DNA from: an uncultured Paraglaciecola sp.
Lineage (GTDB): Bacteria > Pseudomonadota > Gammaproteobacteria > Enterobacterales > Alteromonadaceae
Assembly: GCA_947498355.1 (NCBI GenBank)
Contig: CANMKA010000027.1
Span: 1-52,385 of the forward strand
Reading direction: 5' to 3'
Length of the DNA stretch: 52,385 nt
The translations under genes and the position numbers were made by a program. The notes below the pieces were generated by a model. That model saw only the letters and a program-made list of their open reading frames with translations. It was not told where the DNA came from and did no database searches. The first letter of the stretch is position 1. Each line of letters starts with the position of its first letter. Below are positions 1 to 9,953 of this stretch, piece after piece.

Positions 1-210
1 TTTTGGCTGACTCCCCGAAGCGAGATGCGCATTATAGAGATAACTTCTTTCGCTGCAACCCCTTTTTGTAATTAATTTAAAATTGGTTCAATTTGCTTAA
101 ATTTCAGACTGAAAATCAAGCAAAGATATCATTTATGTAATATTTTTGTTAATATCATGTATTGAGATGACATCAGCCGTAAATCTGAGAAGTAAAAACA
201 GGTATTTACC

Positions 211-960
211 ATGAAATATATTATTAGCAAACGCGTTGTTGTTTTATGCACGTGTTTCCTCACAGCAACAAGCTATGCAATGGAAGCTAAAATTAATGAT
301 GGATTGGGAGAAAAGTTTTTAAGCCAGCAAGTTGCGCAGAGCGCAAACGTTGGTCGAGCCATTAAATCAATTATTGGTCATTATCCTGAGCAAGCTACTT
401 CAGTAGTTTCAAGAGCATTAGACCTATACCCGAATAAATATAAAGAAATTATTTACTCAGCTATATCGGCGAACCCTGCTTTAGCCGAAGAGATTGTCGC
501 TTTGGCAATTGATAAAGGGATTAGTAATTGTACCAGTATCGTTGAGATAGCTATTAATGCCGATCCAAGCTACATAGATTTCGTAGTAAAAGCTGCGGCA
601 AATTCAACGCCAGAAGAACTCAATGAAATAGTTAGAATTGCCGTAATCACAGAACCTGATTCCGCAGATTATATTGTGCGATCTTTAGCAAAAGAGCATC
701 CAACTAAAATAGTAGACATTCTTCAGTCGGCTATTGGTGCAGTACCTTACGTAGGCCAATACGCAGTAGAGGCCCTATTGGCGGTATTTCCAAACAAAGC
801 AGAAAAAGTCATATCAACGGCGGTAAGAGAGTCAAAAGTTCACAATCAAGACATAAGCGATATACTCACAACGGCAAGGAATGCTGGTATAACCGAAAGT
901 AGTGTTGAAATTTACGCTAGGGAAGGAGGTGCAACCTCTGCCGAGTTAGCAAAGCACTAA
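211..960 (+). CDS. Secreted helical-repeat protein, unknown function
   Basis: I do not recognise this 249-residue protein. Residues 1-23 look like a Sec signal peptide (KR near the start, a hydrophobic core, then TSYA before MEAK). The rest is a chain of about ten units of roughly 15-18 residues of the form I-V-x-x-A followed by a P a few residues later, for example EEIVALAI, SIVEIAI, DFVVKAA, EIVRIAV and DYIVRSL. This suggests an alpha-helical solenoid in the periplasm or outside the cell. An AGG lies about nine bases before the ATG. It faces the ribosomal operon tail-to-tail and has no obvious partner. The 295 bases after it hold only the rplQ terminator. The ORF is secure; the function is not. 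Confidence 0.75.
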   Translation: MKYIISKRVVVLCTCFLTATSYAMEAKINDGLGEKFLSQQVAQSANVGRAIKSIIGHYPEQATSVVSRALDLYPNKYKEIIYSAISANPALAEEIVALAIDKGISNCTSIVEIAINADPSYIDFVVKAAANSTPEELNEIVRIAVITEPDSADYIVRSLAKEHPTKIVDILQSAIGAVPYVGQYAVEALLAVFPNKAEKVISTAVRESKVHNQDISDILTTARNAGITESSVEIYAREGGATSAELAKH

Positions 961-1211
961 TTTACAAATGCCTAAAAGTACAACGCTTTATATTGGGTTG
1001 CCAAGGAATGGCGCCGGTTTCTATATCCATTAATTTTTTTATCAGAAGTTCATACCCCAGATAACCTTGATATTAATCACTGTCCTGTCAAATAAAGCAA
1101 CTATTTGAAATTCCCATTTACACTAGTTTTAAGCAAGACTTCTTATCTACGATACGAGTTGTTTAAATACATTACCTAAAAAGCACCCACTGTAGACTTT
1201 CGTTCATGCAT

Positions 1212-1240
1212 AAAAAAACCAGGCAATTGCCTGGTTTTTT
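1212..1240 (-). terminator. Intrinsic terminator of the alpha operon (after rplQ)
   Basis: A perfect 16-base palindrome, CCAGGCAATTGCCTGG (1219-1234), is flanked by an A-run on one side and a T-run on the other. It lies just past the rplQ stop and could stop transcription from both directions. Confidence 0.9.
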
Positions 1241-1255
1241 CAATCAGTTAGCAGC

Positions 1256-1657
1256 TTATTCCGTTTCAGCTTCTTCAGTCTCTTCGACTACTTCAACTTC
1301 AGGGCGATCTACTAATTCAACGTAAGCCATTGGTGCTTTATCACCAGTGCGGAATCCACATTTAAGTATGCGAATATATCCACCAGGACGTGCTTCGTAG
1401 CGAGGTCCTAATTCGTTGAACAATTTACCAACAACTTCTTTATCACCAGTGCGTGCCATTGCCAAACGGCGATTAGCTACACTGTCTTTCTTAGCAAGAG
1501 TGATAAGAGGCTCAAGTACGCGACGCAGCTCTTTAGCTTTTGGCAAAGTTGTTTTAATCAACTCGTGCTTAACCAAAGATCCTGCCATGTTTTTAAACAT
1601 GGCTTGACGATGACTGCTGTTACGATTTAACTGACGACCACTTTTACGATGGCGCAT
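1256..1657 (-). CDS. rplQ: 50S ribosomal protein L17
   Basis: L17 of the large ribosomal subunit, which sits near the exit-tunnel side. The start [17 protein letters not shown] is the family signature, and the core [17 protein letters not shown] is intact. The 133 residues fit the E. coli form, with an acidic tail ([12 protein letters not shown]). It is the last gene of the alpha operon, 42 bases after rpoA, and is followed by a strong terminator. Confidence 0.98.
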   Translation of the reverse strand: MRHRKSGRQLNRNSSHRQAMFKNMAGSLVKHELIKTTLPKAKELRRVLEPLITLAKKDSVANRRLAMARTGDKEVVGKLFNELGPRYEARPGGYIRILKCGFRTGDKAPMAYVELVDRPEVEVVEETEEAETE

Positions 1658-1699
1658 AGTTTTATCCTTCTTTACAAATCAGTTTACTAAAAAACCTGA

Positions 1700-2689
1700 T
1701 TAATCTTTTTCTGCGATACTTTCCGGCGGCCAGTTCTCTAAGCGCATGCCTAGGGATAGTCCACGAGAAGCAAGTACGTCTTTAATCTCTGTTAGAGACT
1801 TCTTACCCAAGTTAGGTGTTTTCAACAACTCAACTTCAGTACGCTGTACCAGGTCACCAATATATTGAATGGCTTCAGCCTTCAAACAGTTAGCTGAACG
1901 AACAGTAAGTTCTAAGTCATCAACAGGGCGAAGTAAAATCGGGTCAAACTCCGGTTTTTCTTCTTTCTCAACTGGTTCTGATATGTCACGTAATTCAACA
2001 AATGCGTCTAATTGCTCAGCCAAAATTGTAGCAGAGCGACGAATTGCCTCTTCAGGATCAATCGTACCGTTGGTTTCCATGTCGATGATCAACTTATCAA
2101 GGTCGGTTCTCTGCTCTACTCGAGCGGACTCAACATTGTAAGCGATACGTTCAACTGGGCTGTATGAAGCATCTACCAATAAACGACCAATTGGGCGATC
2201 ATCTTCTTCTGAAGAGCGGCGAGTTGATGCAGGAACATAACCACGACCCATCTCTACTTTAATGCGCATGCTTATATCAGCTTCGCCAGTTAAAGTACAA
2301 ATTAAGTGGTCAGGATTAACAATTTCCACATCACCATCATGCTGGATATCTCCAGCTAATACTGGGCCCGCACCGGATTTCACTAGAGTTAGTGTTGCTT
2401 CGGTTTTGCCTTCAAGACACACGGCTAAACCTTTAAGGTTAAGCAATATCTCGATAACATCTTCTTGGACGCCTTCTTTGGTGCTGTACTCGTGTAATAC
2501 ACCATCGATTTCTACTTCAGTTACTGCACATCCTGGCATTGAAGACAATAGAATGCGACGTAACGCGTTACCTAGCGTATGGCCAAAACCACGTTCTAAA
2601 GGCTCAAGAGTGACTTTAGCGCGTGTTGGCGAGACGTTATCAATTTCAACTAATCTTGGTTTTAAGAATTCAGTTACAGAACCCGACAT
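1700..2689 (-). CDS. rpoA: DNA-directed RNA polymerase subunit alpha
   Basis: RNA polymerase alpha subunit, 329 residues, nearly colinear with E. coli RpoA. The N-terminal assembly domain (about 1-235) carries [21 protein letters not shown] short acidic linker ([13 protein letters not shown]) leads to the C-terminal domain with [19 protein letters not shown], which contains the UP-element-binding arginine region, and [13 protein letters not shown]. It lies between rpsD and rplQ, the standard alpha-operon position. Confidence 0.99.
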   Translation of the reverse strand: MSGSVTEFLKPRLVEIDNVSPTRAKVTLEPLERGFGHTLGNALRRILLSSMPGCAVTEVEIDGVLHEYSTKEGVQEDVIEILLNLKGLAVCLEGKTEATLTLVKSGAGPVLAGDIQHDGDVEIVNPDHLICTLTGEADISMRIKVEMGRGYVPASTRRSSEEDDRPIGRLLVDASYSPVERIAYNVESARVEQRTDLDKLIIDMETNGTIDPEEAIRRSATILAEQLDAFVELRDISEPVEKEEKPEFDPILLRPVDDLELTVRSANCLKAEAIQYIGDLVQRTEVELLKTPNLGKKSLTEIKDVLASRGLSLGMRLENWPPESIAEKD

Positions 2690-2711
2690 TGTTTCCTCTC
2701 TTCTTTAAGCT

Positions 2712-3332
2712 TTACTTAGAGTAAAGTTCGACGATCAACTGTTCGTTAATTTCAGCAGATAAGTCAGCTCTTTCTGGAACACGTTTAAATGTGCCTTCCA
2801 TTTTTTTGCTGTCTACTTCAATCCAAGTTGGTTTTTCACGTTGGTCTGCCAATTCAAGCGCTGCAACTATACGAGCTTGCTTCTTCGCTTTTTCGCGAAC
2901 AGACACAACATCTTCAGCAGAAACGTTAAAAGAAGGAACGTTAACAACTTTACCGTTTACCAAAATGGCTTTATGGCTAACAAGCTGACGTGCTTCAGCA
3001 CGAGTACTTGCGAAACCAATACGGTATACAACATTGTCTAGACGCTGCTCTAAAAGCTGTAGCAAGTTTTCACCTGTGTTGCCTTTTAAGCGTGCTGCTT
3101 CTTTATAGTAGTTACGGAATTGCTTTTCCAATACACCGTACATACGACGTACTTTTTGCTTTTCACGTAATTGTACACCGTAATCAGATAAACGACCGCG
3201 ACGAGCGCCGTGTTGACCAGGTGCATTATCAATTTTACATTTAGAGTCAATTGCTCTAACGCCACTTTTAAGGAACAAGTCTGTTCCTTCGCGACGGCTA
3301 AGCTTGAGTTTTGGACCCAAATATCTTGCCAT
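2712..3332 (-). CDS. rpsD: 30S ribosomal protein S4
   Basis: S4, a primary 16S rRNA binder. In gammaproteobacteria it is also the translational repressor of the alpha operon through the leader before rpsM, and such a leader is present here (4111-4180). The 206 residues start [19 protein letters not shown]. The S4 RNA-binding domain covers roughly residues 95-160 ([22 protein letters not shown]). It lacks the zinc-binding cysteine cluster, as in E. coli. Confidence 0.98.
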   Translation of the reverse strand: MARYLGPKLKLSRREGTDLFLKSGVRAIDSKCKIDNAPGQHGARRGRLSDYGVQLREKQKVRRMYGVLEKQFRNYYKEAARLKGNTGENLLQLLEQRLDNVVYRIGFASTRAEARQLVSHKAILVNGKVVNVPSFNVSAEDVVSVREKAKKQARIVAALELADQREKPTWIEVDSKKMEGTFKRVPERADLSAEINEQLIVELYSK

Positions 3333-3356
3333 GTTCTTTCTCCAACTGTCCGTCGA

Positions 3357-3746
3357 TTAAACGCGACGTTTTTTCGGTGGACGACAACCGTTGTGAGGAA
3401 TAGGCGTCACATCGGTAATATTAGTGATTTTATAACCTGCAGCGTTCAAAGCTCTAATCGCAGATTCACGACCTGGACCTGGACCTTTAACGAACACTTC
3501 AATGTTTTTCAAACCGTAATCCTGAGCGGCTGTACCAGCACGTTCAGCTGCTACTTGCGCAGCAAAAGGGGTAGATTTACGTGAACCACGGAAACCAGAA
3601 CCACCTGATGTAGCCCAAGACAAAGCATTGCCTTGACGGTCAGTAATCGTCACTATTGTATTGTTGAAAGAAGCATGGATATGAGCCATACCATCAGCAA
3701 CTTGACGTTTTGCGCGCTTACGCGCTTTGGTTGGTGCTTTAGCCAT
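3357..3746 (-). CDS. rpsK: 30S ribosomal protein S11
   Basis: S11 of the 30S platform, 129 residues. The motifs [20 protein letters not shown] and [13 protein letters not shown] and the C-terminal [15 protein letters not shown] are all present. It lies between rpsM and rpsD in the standard alpha-operon order, 11 bases after rpsM. Confidence 0.99.
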   Translation of the reverse strand: MAKAPTKARKRAKRQVADGMAHIHASFNNTIVTITDRQGNALSWATSGGSGFRGSRKSTPFAAQVAAERAGTAAQDYGLKNIEVFVKGPGPGRESAIRALNAAGYKITNITDVTPIPHNGCRPPKKRRV

Positions 3747-3757
3747 AATATCCCCGC

Positions 3758-4114
3758 TTATCGTTTAATTGCTTTGCGAGGACCTTTACGGGTGCGCGCG
3801 TTAGTCTTAGTGCGCTGACCACGTAGAGGAAGACTACGACGGTGGCGAATACCACGGAAGCAACCTAGGTCCATCAAACGTTTAATGCTCATTGATACTT
3901 CACGACGTAGATCACCTTCAACAGTGAATTCACCTACTTGGTCACGTAATTTATCAATCTGTTCTTCGTTAAGATCTTTGATCTTAGCTGTCTCTGCAAC
4001 ACCAGCTGCAGCACAAATGCTTTTCGCACGTGTACTACCAATACCGAAAATTGCTGTCAAAGCAATTACAGTGTGCTTGTGCTCAGGGATGTTAATGCCA
4101 GCGATACGGGCCAT
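3758..4114 (-). CDS. rpsM: 30S ribosomal protein S13
   Basis: S13 of the 30S head, which contacts the P-site tRNA and bridges to the 50S. The 118 residues start [20 protein letters not shown]. The C-terminal basic tail [20 protein letters not shown] is complete. It is the first gene of the alpha operon. Its start codon lies inside the S4-type leader RNA described separately, with a clear AGAGGAG ribosome-binding site. Confidence 0.99.
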   Translation of the reverse strand: MARIAGINIPEHKHTVIALTAIFGIGSTRAKSICAAAGVAETAKIKDLNEEQIDKLRDQVGEFTVEGDLRREVSMSIKRLMDLGCFRGIRHRRSLPLRGQRTKTNARTRKGPRKAIKR

Positions 4115-4180
4115 TAACAGTACTCCTCTAAATTTATAGTCACTAGCCTAAAAAGCCCGATAGGATACTTACCCAGTAAC
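4111..4180 (-). ncRNA. Alpha-operon leader RNA (S4-binding pseudoknot type)
   Basis: Read on the minus strand, the 65 bases before rpsM contain GTATCCT, then CGGGCTTTTTAG, then an A/T-rich stretch and AGGAG before ATGGCCCG. These blocks occur in the same order and spacing as the E. coli alpha-operon leader as I remember it (GUAUCCUGAAAACGGGCUUUUCAGC up to GUGGCCCG). In E. coli this folds into the pseudoknot bound by S4 to repress translation of the operon. The match is by eye; a covariance search with the alpha_RBS family would settle it. Confidence 0.7.
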
Positions 4181-4194
4181 TAAATTGCAATGAA

Positions 4195-4233
4195 GGATTG
4201 AGGTACCAATGTATTTAGTAAACTCCTCAATCC
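4195..4233 (-). other. Stem-loop between rpmJ and rpsM
   Basis: A perfect 9-base inverted repeat (GGATTGAGG/CCTCAATCC) with a 21-base loop lies seven bases past the rpmJ stop. There is no T-run, so it is more likely a processing or stability hairpin at the spc/alpha junction than an intrinsic terminator. Confidence 0.5.
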
Positions 4234-4240
4234 CATACGA

Positions 4241-4357
4241 TTAACCTTGCCTTTGCTTATGCTTAGGGTCAGAACTGCAAATCACGCGCACAACACCGTT
4301 GCGCTTGATAACTTTACAGTTACGGCAAATCCGCTTGACGGATGCACGAACTTTCAT
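4241..4357 (-). CDS. rpmJ: 50S ribosomal protein L36, zinc-binding form
   Basis: A 38-codon gene starting [15 protein letters not shown] and ending PKHKQRQG. The CxxC pair (C11, C14), C27 and H33 form the zinc ribbon, so this is the zinc-containing C+ type. It closes the spc operon between secY and rpsM, its usual place in E. coli. Confidence 0.97.
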   Translation of the reverse strand: MKVRASVKRICRNCKVIKRNGVVRVICSSDPKHKQRQG

Positions 4358-4394
4358 TTCATCACTCCGTAAATCGCTAACTTATCAGCTCGGC

Positions 4395-5714
4395 CTAACG
4401 GCCATAGCCTTTAAGATTAGCTTTTTTAAGAACAGACTCATATTGATGTGACATCAAATGTGTCTGTACCTGCGCCATGAAGTCCATGATTACCACTACC
4501 ATAATTAGTAGTGACGTACCGCCAAAATAGAATGGAACATTCCAAGCGATTGTCATGAACTCAGGCACTAAACATATAAAGGTTATATAAAGTGCACCTG
4601 CCAAAGTAAGGCGTGTCATTACTTTATCAACGTACTTAGACGTTTGCTCACCAGGACGAATACCAGGGATAAATGCCCCAGACTTCTTAAGATTGTCTGC
4701 TGTTTCACGCGGGTTAAATACCAACGCTGTGTAGAAGAAACAAAAGAATATAATCGTCGCAGCATACAGCATAACGTACAGAGGTTGTCCAGGAGACAAC
4801 ATCAATGCGATGTCTTGTAACCAAGACATTGATTCATTCTGACCAAACCAAGTAGCTACTGTGCTCGGGAACAAAATTATACTTGAAGCAAAAATAGGTG
4901 GAATAACGCCAGCCATGTTTACTTTTAAAGGTAAATGCGTGCTTTGCGCAGCAAACACTTTGCGACCTTGTTGACGCTTAGCATAATTAACAACAATTCG
5001 TCGCTGACCACGCTCTACAAAAACAACAAAGTAAGTAACTGCTACAACAATTACGCCTACCAATAACAAGAACAATAAGTTCATTTCACCTTGCCTAGCT
5101 TGTTCAGCAATATTACCTAAAGCTGATGGCAATCCTGAGACAATACCGGCGAAAATCAGAATAGAAATACCGTTACCGATACCTCGCTCTGTAATTTGCT
5201 CACCTAGCCACATTAGGAACATAGTTCCAGTGACTAAACTTACAACTGCTGTAAAGTAAAAACCGAGGCCAGGATTAATTACCAAACCTTGCATAAGGTT
5301 AGGTAAATTAGTCGCAATTCCAATTGCTTGGAAAGTAGCCAATACTAAGGTGAAGTACCTAGTGTATTGACTTATTTTACGACGGCCAGCCTCGCCTTCT
5401 TTTTTCAGTTCCATCATCGGTGGATGCATTACTGTCAGCAACTGGATGATAATGGACGCTGTGATATAAGGCATAATGCCTAGGGCTAGAACTGATGCGC
5501 GTTCAAGGGCACCACCAGAGAACATGTTCATCATGCCAATGATAGTATCTTTCTGTTGACTAAATAATTCAGCCAACACCGCAGCATCAATACCAGGAAT
5601 AGGCACAAAAGAACCCAACCTAAATACAATGATCGCACCAAGTACGAACAACAATCTTGATTTAAGCTCACTCAATCCGCCTTTAGCGGCTGAGTCCTGT
5701 CCTGGTTTAGCCAT
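4395..5714 (-). CDS. secY: Protein translocase subunit SecY
   Basis: The channel subunit of the SecYEG translocon in the inner membrane, 439 residues with about ten membrane segments. The plug region ([10 protein letters not shown]), the cytoplasmic loop with [19 protein letters not shown] and the segment [23 protein letters not shown] (given here only as a landmark near residues 330-352) are intact. It follows rplO by five bases and precedes rpmJ, the standard spc order. Confidence 0.99.
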   Translation of the reverse strand: MAKPGQDSAAKGGLSELKSRLLFVLGAIIVFRLGSFVPIPGIDAAVLAELFSQQKDTIIGMMNMFSGGALERASVLALGIMPYITASIIIQLLTVMHPPMMELKKEGEAGRRKISQYTRYFTLVLATFQAIGIATNLPNLMQGLVINPGLGFYFTAVVSLVTGTMFLMWLGEQITERGIGNGISILIFAGIVSGLPSALGNIAEQARQGEMNLLFLLLVGVIVVAVTYFVVFVERGQRRIVVNYAKRQQGRKVFAAQSTHLPLKVNMAGVIPPIFASSIILFPSTVATWFGQNESMSWLQDIALMLSPGQPLYVMLYAATIIFFCFFYTALVFNPRETADNLKKSGAFIPGIRPGEQTSKYVDKVMTRLTLAGALYITFICLVPEFMTIAWNVPFYFGGTSLLIMVVVIMDFMAQVQTHLMSHQYESVLKKANLKGYGR

Positions 5715-5719
5715 CTAGC

Positions 5720-6154
5720 CTATTCCTCTATTTTACCGCCAGCCGCATTAATAGCTTCTAATGCGCCCTTTGATACCTTTAAACCACTGATCGTTAGTGC
5801 ACGTGTAACTTCACCACTTTTCATCACTTTTACATACAACACTTCTTTCTTAACAAGACCTGCTGCTTTCAAAGTTTCTAGTGAAACTACATCACCTTCT
5901 ACCTTCGCGATTTCACTCAAAGTCACTTGATCAGATACAAATGACTTACGAGATGTGAAACCAAACTTAGGTAGACGACGTTGGATTGGCATTTGTCCGC
6001 CTTCAAAACCAGGCTTTACAGAACCGCCAGAGCGACTCTTTTGACCTTTGTGACCACGGCCACCAGTTTTTCCAAGACCAGAGCCCATACCACGACCCAC
6101 ACGCTTACCTGAATTTTTAGCTCCTGGTGCAGGAGCAAGAGTATTTAAACGCAT
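5720..6154 (-). CDS. rplO: 50S ribosomal protein L15
   Basis: L15, a late-assembling 50S protein of 144 residues. It has the start [20 protein letters not shown] and the Gly/Arg-rich extension [12 protein letters not shown] that penetrates the rRNA. It lies three bases after rpmD and five bases before secY, the usual order. Confidence 0.98.
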   Translation of the reverse strand: MRLNTLAPAPGAKNSGKRVGRGMGSGLGKTGGRGHKGQKSRSGGSVKPGFEGGQMPIQRRLPKFGFTSRKSFVSDQVTLSEIAKVEGDVVSLETLKAAGLVKKEVLYVKVMKSGEVTRALTISGLKVSKGALEAINAAGGKIEE

Positions 6155-6157
6155 CTT

Positions 6158-6337
6158 TTACTCCTCCACTACTTCAACCATGTAAAATACACGGTTTATC
6201 ATGCCACGGACAGAAGGGGTATCTTCTAACTCACGAACATGACCAATGCGACGTAAACCTAGGCCCGTAAGCGTAGCTTTGTGCTTTGGTAGACGACCGA
6301 TAGAGCTTTTAGTTTGCTTTACTTTTATCGTTGCCAT
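6158..6337 (-). CDS. rpmD: 50S ribosomal protein L30
   Basis: L30 of the large subunit. I chose the ATG at 6337 ([20 protein letters not shown]), which gives 59 residues and matches the E. coli form. An in-frame TTG six bases upstream would add only two residues. GGGG at the end of rpsE serves as the ribosome-binding site. Confidence 0.96.
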   Translation of the reverse strand: MATIKVKQTKSSIGRLPKHKATLTGLGLRRIGHVRELEDTPSVRGMINRVFYMVEVVEE

Positions 6338-6343
6338 GTTCAA

Positions 6344-6847
6344 TTACCCCAAAATCTGTGATACAGACAATCCACGCTTAGCAGCAACTTGCTCAGGCGA
6401 ATTCATTTCTGTCAACGCATTGATAGTTGCACGCACAACGTTAATTGGATTGGTTGATCCGTAACATTTTGAAAGTACGTTTTGTACACCAGACACTTCA
6501 AGTACTGCACGCATCGCACCACCGGCAATAATACCAGTACCTTCAGATGCAGGCTGCATGTAAACTTTAGAGCCTGAGTGACGACCTTTTATAGGGTGCT
6601 GTAGCGTGTTGCCATTAAGATCAACAGTCACAAGATTGCGACGTGCTTTCTCCATAGCTTTTTGGATAGCAGCTGGCACTTCACGTGCTTTACCGTAACC
6701 AAAACCTACACGGCCATTCCCGTCTCCTACTACTGTCAAAGCAGTAAAGCTAAAGATACGACCACCTTTAACTACTTTAGAAACACGGTTTACAGCGATT
6801 AGTTTTTCTAACAAGTCACCCTGTTGTTGAGCTTCTACTTTAGCCAT
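6344..6847 (-). CDS. rpsE: 30S ribosomal protein S5
   Basis: S5, involved in decoding fidelity, 167 residues. The N-terminal dsRNA-binding-like domain ([38 protein letters not shown]) and the C-terminal part ([30 protein letters not shown]) are complete. It sits between rplR and rpmD. Confidence 0.99.
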   Translation of the reverse strand: MAKVEAQQQGDLLEKLIAVNRVSKVVKGGRIFSFTALTVVGDGNGRVGFGYGKAREVPAAIQKAMEKARRNLVTVDLNGNTLQHPIKGRHSGSKVYMQPASEGTGIIAGGAMRAVLEVSGVQNVLSKCYGSTNPINVVRATINALTEMNSPEQVAAKRGLSVSQILG

Positions 6848-6856
6848 AATTAACTC

Positions 6857-7210
6857 CTAGAACTGAAGACCAGCTTCGCGAGCTGCATCAGCCAATGCTT
6901 TAACGCGACCGTGATACTTGAATCCACTACGGTCAAAAGCAACAGATTTGATGCCTTTGTCAATAGCGCGTTCTGCGATCGCTTTACCAATAGCTGCTGC
7001 TGCTGTTGAATTACCAGTACCTTTTAGGCTACTAGCTAGTTCAGTTTCAACTGTTGAAGCCGACGCCAATACCTGAGAACCGCAAGGAGCGATTAACTGA
7101 GCGTATATGTGACGCGGTGTGCGGTTGATAACCAAGCGATGCGCTGCCAATTCACTAATTTTTTTACGTGCACGAGTAGCGCGACGTAAACGAGCTGATT
7201 TTTTATCCAT
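6857..7210 (-). CDS. rplR: 50S ribosomal protein L18
   Basis: L18, which binds 5S rRNA in the central protuberance. The 117 residues start [20 protein letters not shown] and end with [28 protein letters not shown] sequence. It lies eleven bases after rplF, the usual spc position. Confidence 0.98.
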   Translation of the reverse strand: MDKKSARLRRATRARKKISELAAHRLVINRTPRHIYAQLIAPCGSQVLASASTVETELASSLKGTGNSTAAAAIGKAIAERAIDKGIKSVAFDRSGFKYHGRVKALADAAREAGLQF

Positions 7211-7221
7211 CGTACTGACTC

Positions 7222-7755
7222 CTACTTCTTCTTAGCTTCTTTACGACGCACAACTTCATCAGCGTAACGAACACCCTTACCTTTATAAGGCTCTGGTGGA
7301 CGATATGCGCGGATGTTAGCTGCAACCTGACCTATCAACTGCTTATCTACGCCTTTTACAACGATTTCAGTTTGACTAGGAGTTTCAACAGAAATACCTT
7401 CTGGCATTTCGTATGCAACAGGATGAGAGAAGCCTAGTGTCAAATTAAGTTTCTTACCTTGTGCTTGTGCACGGTAACCAACACCATTTAACAATAATTT
7501 TTTCTCAAAACCTTGAGCTACACCCACAATCATGTTGTTTAACAATGAGCGAGCTGTACCAGCTTGAGCCCAACCGTTAGTTGCACCTGTACGAGGAGCT
7601 ACTTTAAGTTGCGCATCTTCCTGAACTACTTCAACCGCATCGTTGAAAACACGAGTAAGCGTGCCATTTTTACCTTTAACTGTGATCTCTTGACCAGCGA
7701 TAGATACTTCTACGCCAGACAACACATCGACAGGAGCTTTTGCTATACGTGACAT
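7222..7755 (-). CDS. rplF: 50S ribosomal protein L6
   Basis: L6, a two-domain 50S protein near the GTPase centre, 177 residues. Start [17 protein letters not shown]; the C-terminal signature [19 protein letters not shown] is complete. It follows rpsH by eleven bases. Confidence 0.99.
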   Translation of the reverse strand: MSRIAKAPVDVLSGVEVSIAGQEITVKGKNGTLTRVFNDAVEVVQEDAQLKVAPRTGATNGWAQAGTARSLLNNMIVGVAQGFEKKLLLNGVGYRAQAQGKKLNLTLGFSHPVAYEMPEGISVETPSQTEIVVKGVDKQLIGQVAANIRAYRPPEPYKGKGVRYADEVVRRKEAKKK

Positions 7756-7766
7756 TGATATTCCCC

Positions 7767-8159
7767 TTACGCTACGTAGCCGATGATCTCACCACCCATG
7801 CCCGCTTTACGCGCTGCACGGTCAGTCATCACACCTTTAGAGGTAGACACGATAGCGACACCTAAACCACCCAATACTTTTGGCAACTCATCTTTTTTCT
7901 TATAGATGCGAAGACCAGGGCGACTTACGCGCTCAATGCTCTCGATTACTTTTTTGCCTTCGAAGTACTTTAACGTTACTTCTAATACAGGCTTAACGTC
8001 ACCAGAGGTAGCGAAGTCTGAAATATAACCTTCTTCTTTAAGTACGTTTGCAATTGCAACGCGTAATTTAGAAGACGGCATAGAAACAGAAACCTTGCTG
8101 GCCATCTGACCGTTACGTACGCGGGTAAACATATCCGCGATAGGATCTTGCATGCTCAT
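7767..8159 (-). CDS. rpsH: 30S ribosomal protein S8
   Basis: S8 of the 30S central domain, 130 residues, starting [18 protein letters not shown]. The C-terminal signature [20 protein letters not shown] is intact. In E. coli S8 is the translational repressor of the spc operon and binds the mRNA near the rplE start. I did not identify that site with confidence here. Confidence 0.99.
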   Translation of the reverse strand: MSMQDPIADMFTRVRNGQMASKVSVSMPSSKLRVAIANVLKEEGYISDFATSGDVKPVLEVTLKYFEGKKVIESIERVSRPGLRIYKKKDELPKVLGGLGVAIVSTSKGVMTDRAARKAGMGGEIIGYVA

Positions 8160-8171
8160 ATCAGCTACTCC

Positions 8172-8477
8172 TTACCAACTGGCTTTTTTCAAGCCAGGGA
8201 CTTCGCCGCGCATAGCTGCTTCACGCAACTTGATACGACTTAGGCCAAACTTGCGTAGGAATCCATGTGGACGACCTGTGATGTTGCAACGATTACGTTT
8301 GCGACTTACAGATGAATCACGTGGAAGTTGTTGTAGCTTAAGAACAGCGTCCCAACGTTCTTCGTCAGAAGAGTTGACATCGCTGATAGTCGCTTTAAGT
8401 GCTGCACGTTTAACTGCATACTTAGCAACTAGCTTGGCGCGTTTTACTTCACGCGCTTTCATTGATTCTTTTGCCAT
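8172..8477 (-). CDS. rpsN: 30S ribosomal protein S14, zinc-free form
   Basis: S14 of the 30S head, 101 residues. The C-terminal core [20 protein letters not shown] is present, while the CxxC pairs of the zinc-binding form are missing, so it is the long C- type found in E. coli. It sits between rplE and rpsH. Confidence 0.98.
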   Translation of the reverse strand: MAKESMKAREVKRAKLVAKYAVKRAALKATISDVNSSDEERWDAVLKLQQLPRDSSVSRKRNRCNITGRPHGFLRKFGLSRIKLREAAMRGEVPGLKKASW

Positions 8478-8488
8478 AACCCTACACC

Positions 8489-9028
8489 TTACTTTCTGAA
8501 CGGGAAGCTAAACGCGCTTAATAAAGCGTGTGCTTCCGCATCGGTTTGTGCGCTAGTAGTGATAGTGATATCCATACCGCGGATCTTATCAACCTTATCG
8601 AAATCGATTTCTGGGAAGATAATTTGCTCACGAACGCCCATGCTATAGTTACCACGACCATCAAATGACTTAGGATTTAAGCCACGGAAATCGCGGATAC
8701 GAGGAATTGTTATTGAAATAAAGCGTTCCAAAAATTCCCACATACGTTCACCACGTAGGGTTACTTTACAGCCAATCGGATAACCTTCACGGATTTTAAA
8801 ACCCGCTACTGATTTGCGAGCAACAGTTACAACAGGCTTTTGACCAGCAATTGCTTGCATGTCAGCCGTAGCGTTTTCCAACACTTTTTTGTCTGCTATC
8901 GCTTCACCTAAACCCATGTTTAGAGTGATTTTTTCAATCCGAGGGACTTGCATGACGCTTTTGTAGTTGAACTGCTTAGCAAGTTCCGCTACTACTGTTT
9001 CTTTATAGAAATCATGCAGTTTCGCCAT
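8489..9028 (-). CDS. rplE: 50S ribosomal protein L5
   Basis: L5, which binds 5S rRNA and contacts the P-site tRNA. I chose ATG 9028 ([16 protein letters not shown]), giving 179 residues, because it matches the E. coli start and has GGAGAG six bases upstream; an upstream TTG adds four residues. The motif [17 protein letters not shown] and [20 protein letters not shown] are present. Confidence 0.98.
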   Translation of the reverse strand: MAKLHDFYKETVVAELAKQFNYKSVMQVPRIEKITLNMGLGEAIADKKVLENATADMQAIAGQKPVVTVARKSVAGFKIREGYPIGCKVTLRGERMWEFLERFISITIPRIRDFRGLNPKSFDGRGNYSMGVREQIIFPEIDFDKVDKIRGMDITITTSAQTDAEAHALLSAFSFPFRK

Positions 9029-9044
9029 CGTACTCTCCAATTAA

Positions 9045-9359
9045 TTAAACTAGTTCACCGTCAGATTTAAAGAAACGAACTTTCTTCTCACCTTCAAGAC
9101 GGAAACCCACACGATCTGCTTTACCCGATTTAGGGTTGAAGATCGCGACATTTGATACGTGAATTGATGCTTCTTTTTCAATTACACCACCCGCTTCTCC
9201 CAATTGAGGGTTAGGCTTTTGATGTTTCTTGATTAGGTTAACACCTTCAACGATTAAGCGGTTTGCCGCAGGAATAACTTTAAGGACTTTGCCTTGTTTT
9301 CCTTTGTCTTTACCAGCTAAAACGATGATTTCATCATCACGACGAATTTTATTAGCCAT
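9045..9359 (-). CDS. rplX: 50S ribosomal protein L24
   Basis: L24, an assembly-initiating 50S protein of 104 residues. The KOW motif near the N-terminus ([20 protein letters not shown]) and [15 protein letters not shown] are typical. It lies twelve bases after rplN. Confidence 0.98.
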   Translation of the reverse strand: MANKIRRDDEIIVLAGKDKGKQGKVLKVIPAANRLIVEGVNLIKKHQKPNPQLGEAGGVIEKEASIHVSNVAIFNPKSGKADRVGFRLEGEKKVRFFKSDGELV

Positions 9360-9371
9360 ATCGTGACTCCT

Positions 9372-9737
9372 TTATAGTACCTCAGGGGCTAACGAGACAA
9401 TCTTCATGTTATTCACACGAAGTTCACGAGTAACCGGACCAAAGATACGCGTACCAATCGGTTGCTGGTTTGCATTAAGCAAAACAGCTGCGTTGCTATC
9501 GAAACGGATCGAAGATCCATCAGGACGACGTACGCCTTTTCTAGTACGCACCACCACTGCATTTAGTACATCACCTTTTTTTACTTTACCGCGAGGAATT
9601 GCTTCTTTCACAGTAACTTTGATGATGTCACCAATATGTGCATAACGGCGATGCGAGCCACCAAGAACCTTAATACACTGAACCCTGCGAGCGCCAGAAT
9701 TGTCGGCAACATCCAGGTTAGTTTGCATTTGGATCAT
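9372..9737 (-). CDS. rplN: 50S ribosomal protein L14
   Basis: L14 of the 50S interface, 121 residues, starting [20 protein letters not shown]. The motif [20 protein letters not shown] is present. It is the first gene of this cluster: the usual upstream neighbours rpsQ, rpmC and rplP are absent. GCGGAG lies about seven bases before the ATG. Confidence 0.99.
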   Translation of the reverse strand: MIQMQTNLDVADNSGARRVQCIKVLGGSHRRYAHIGDIIKVTVKEAIPRGKVKKGDVLNAVVVRTRKGVRRPDGSSIRFDSNAAVLLNANQQPIGTRIFGPVTRELRVNNMKIVSLAPEVL

Positions 9738-9786
9738 GTTAGTGCTCCGCTGTTAAAATTAAGACTCTCACGAGCCATTCAACTGT

Positions 9787-9814
9787 AAAAAAACAACGAT
9801 TTAGTTGCTTTTTT
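9787..9814 (-). terminator. Terminator-like hairpin in the rplN leader
   Basis: On the minus strand an 11-base-pair stem (AAAAAAGCAAC with GTTGTTTTTTT, one G-U pair, 6-base loop) ends in a T-run. It lies about 50-77 bases before rplN and downstream of the proposed promoter at 9843-9851, so it could act as an attenuator. It could also be the relic of an upstream operon's terminator. Confidence 0.5.
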
Positions 9815-9842
9815 ATACATACCCCAGTCAAAAGGGCGCGAA

Positions 9843-9851
9843 ATACTAACA
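9843..9851 (-). promoter_or_regulatory. Candidate spc-operon promoter (extended -10)
   Basis: On the minus strand TGTTAGTAT is an extended -10 element (TGn + TAGTAT). A GC-rich discriminator (TTCGCGCCC) follows directly, the kind seen at growth-rate- and ppGpp-controlled ribosomal promoters. No good -35 box is visible, as expected for an extended -10 promoter. It lies about 106 bases before rplN. Confidence 0.45.
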
Positions 9852-9953
9852 GAAAAGGTGGGGCTGCGATAGCCTAATTTGAAAATAATTTAAACAATCG
9901 CATGGGTGGGTTTGTTAAAGCTTAAAGGGCGCTAGAAAAATAGAAATATCCTT

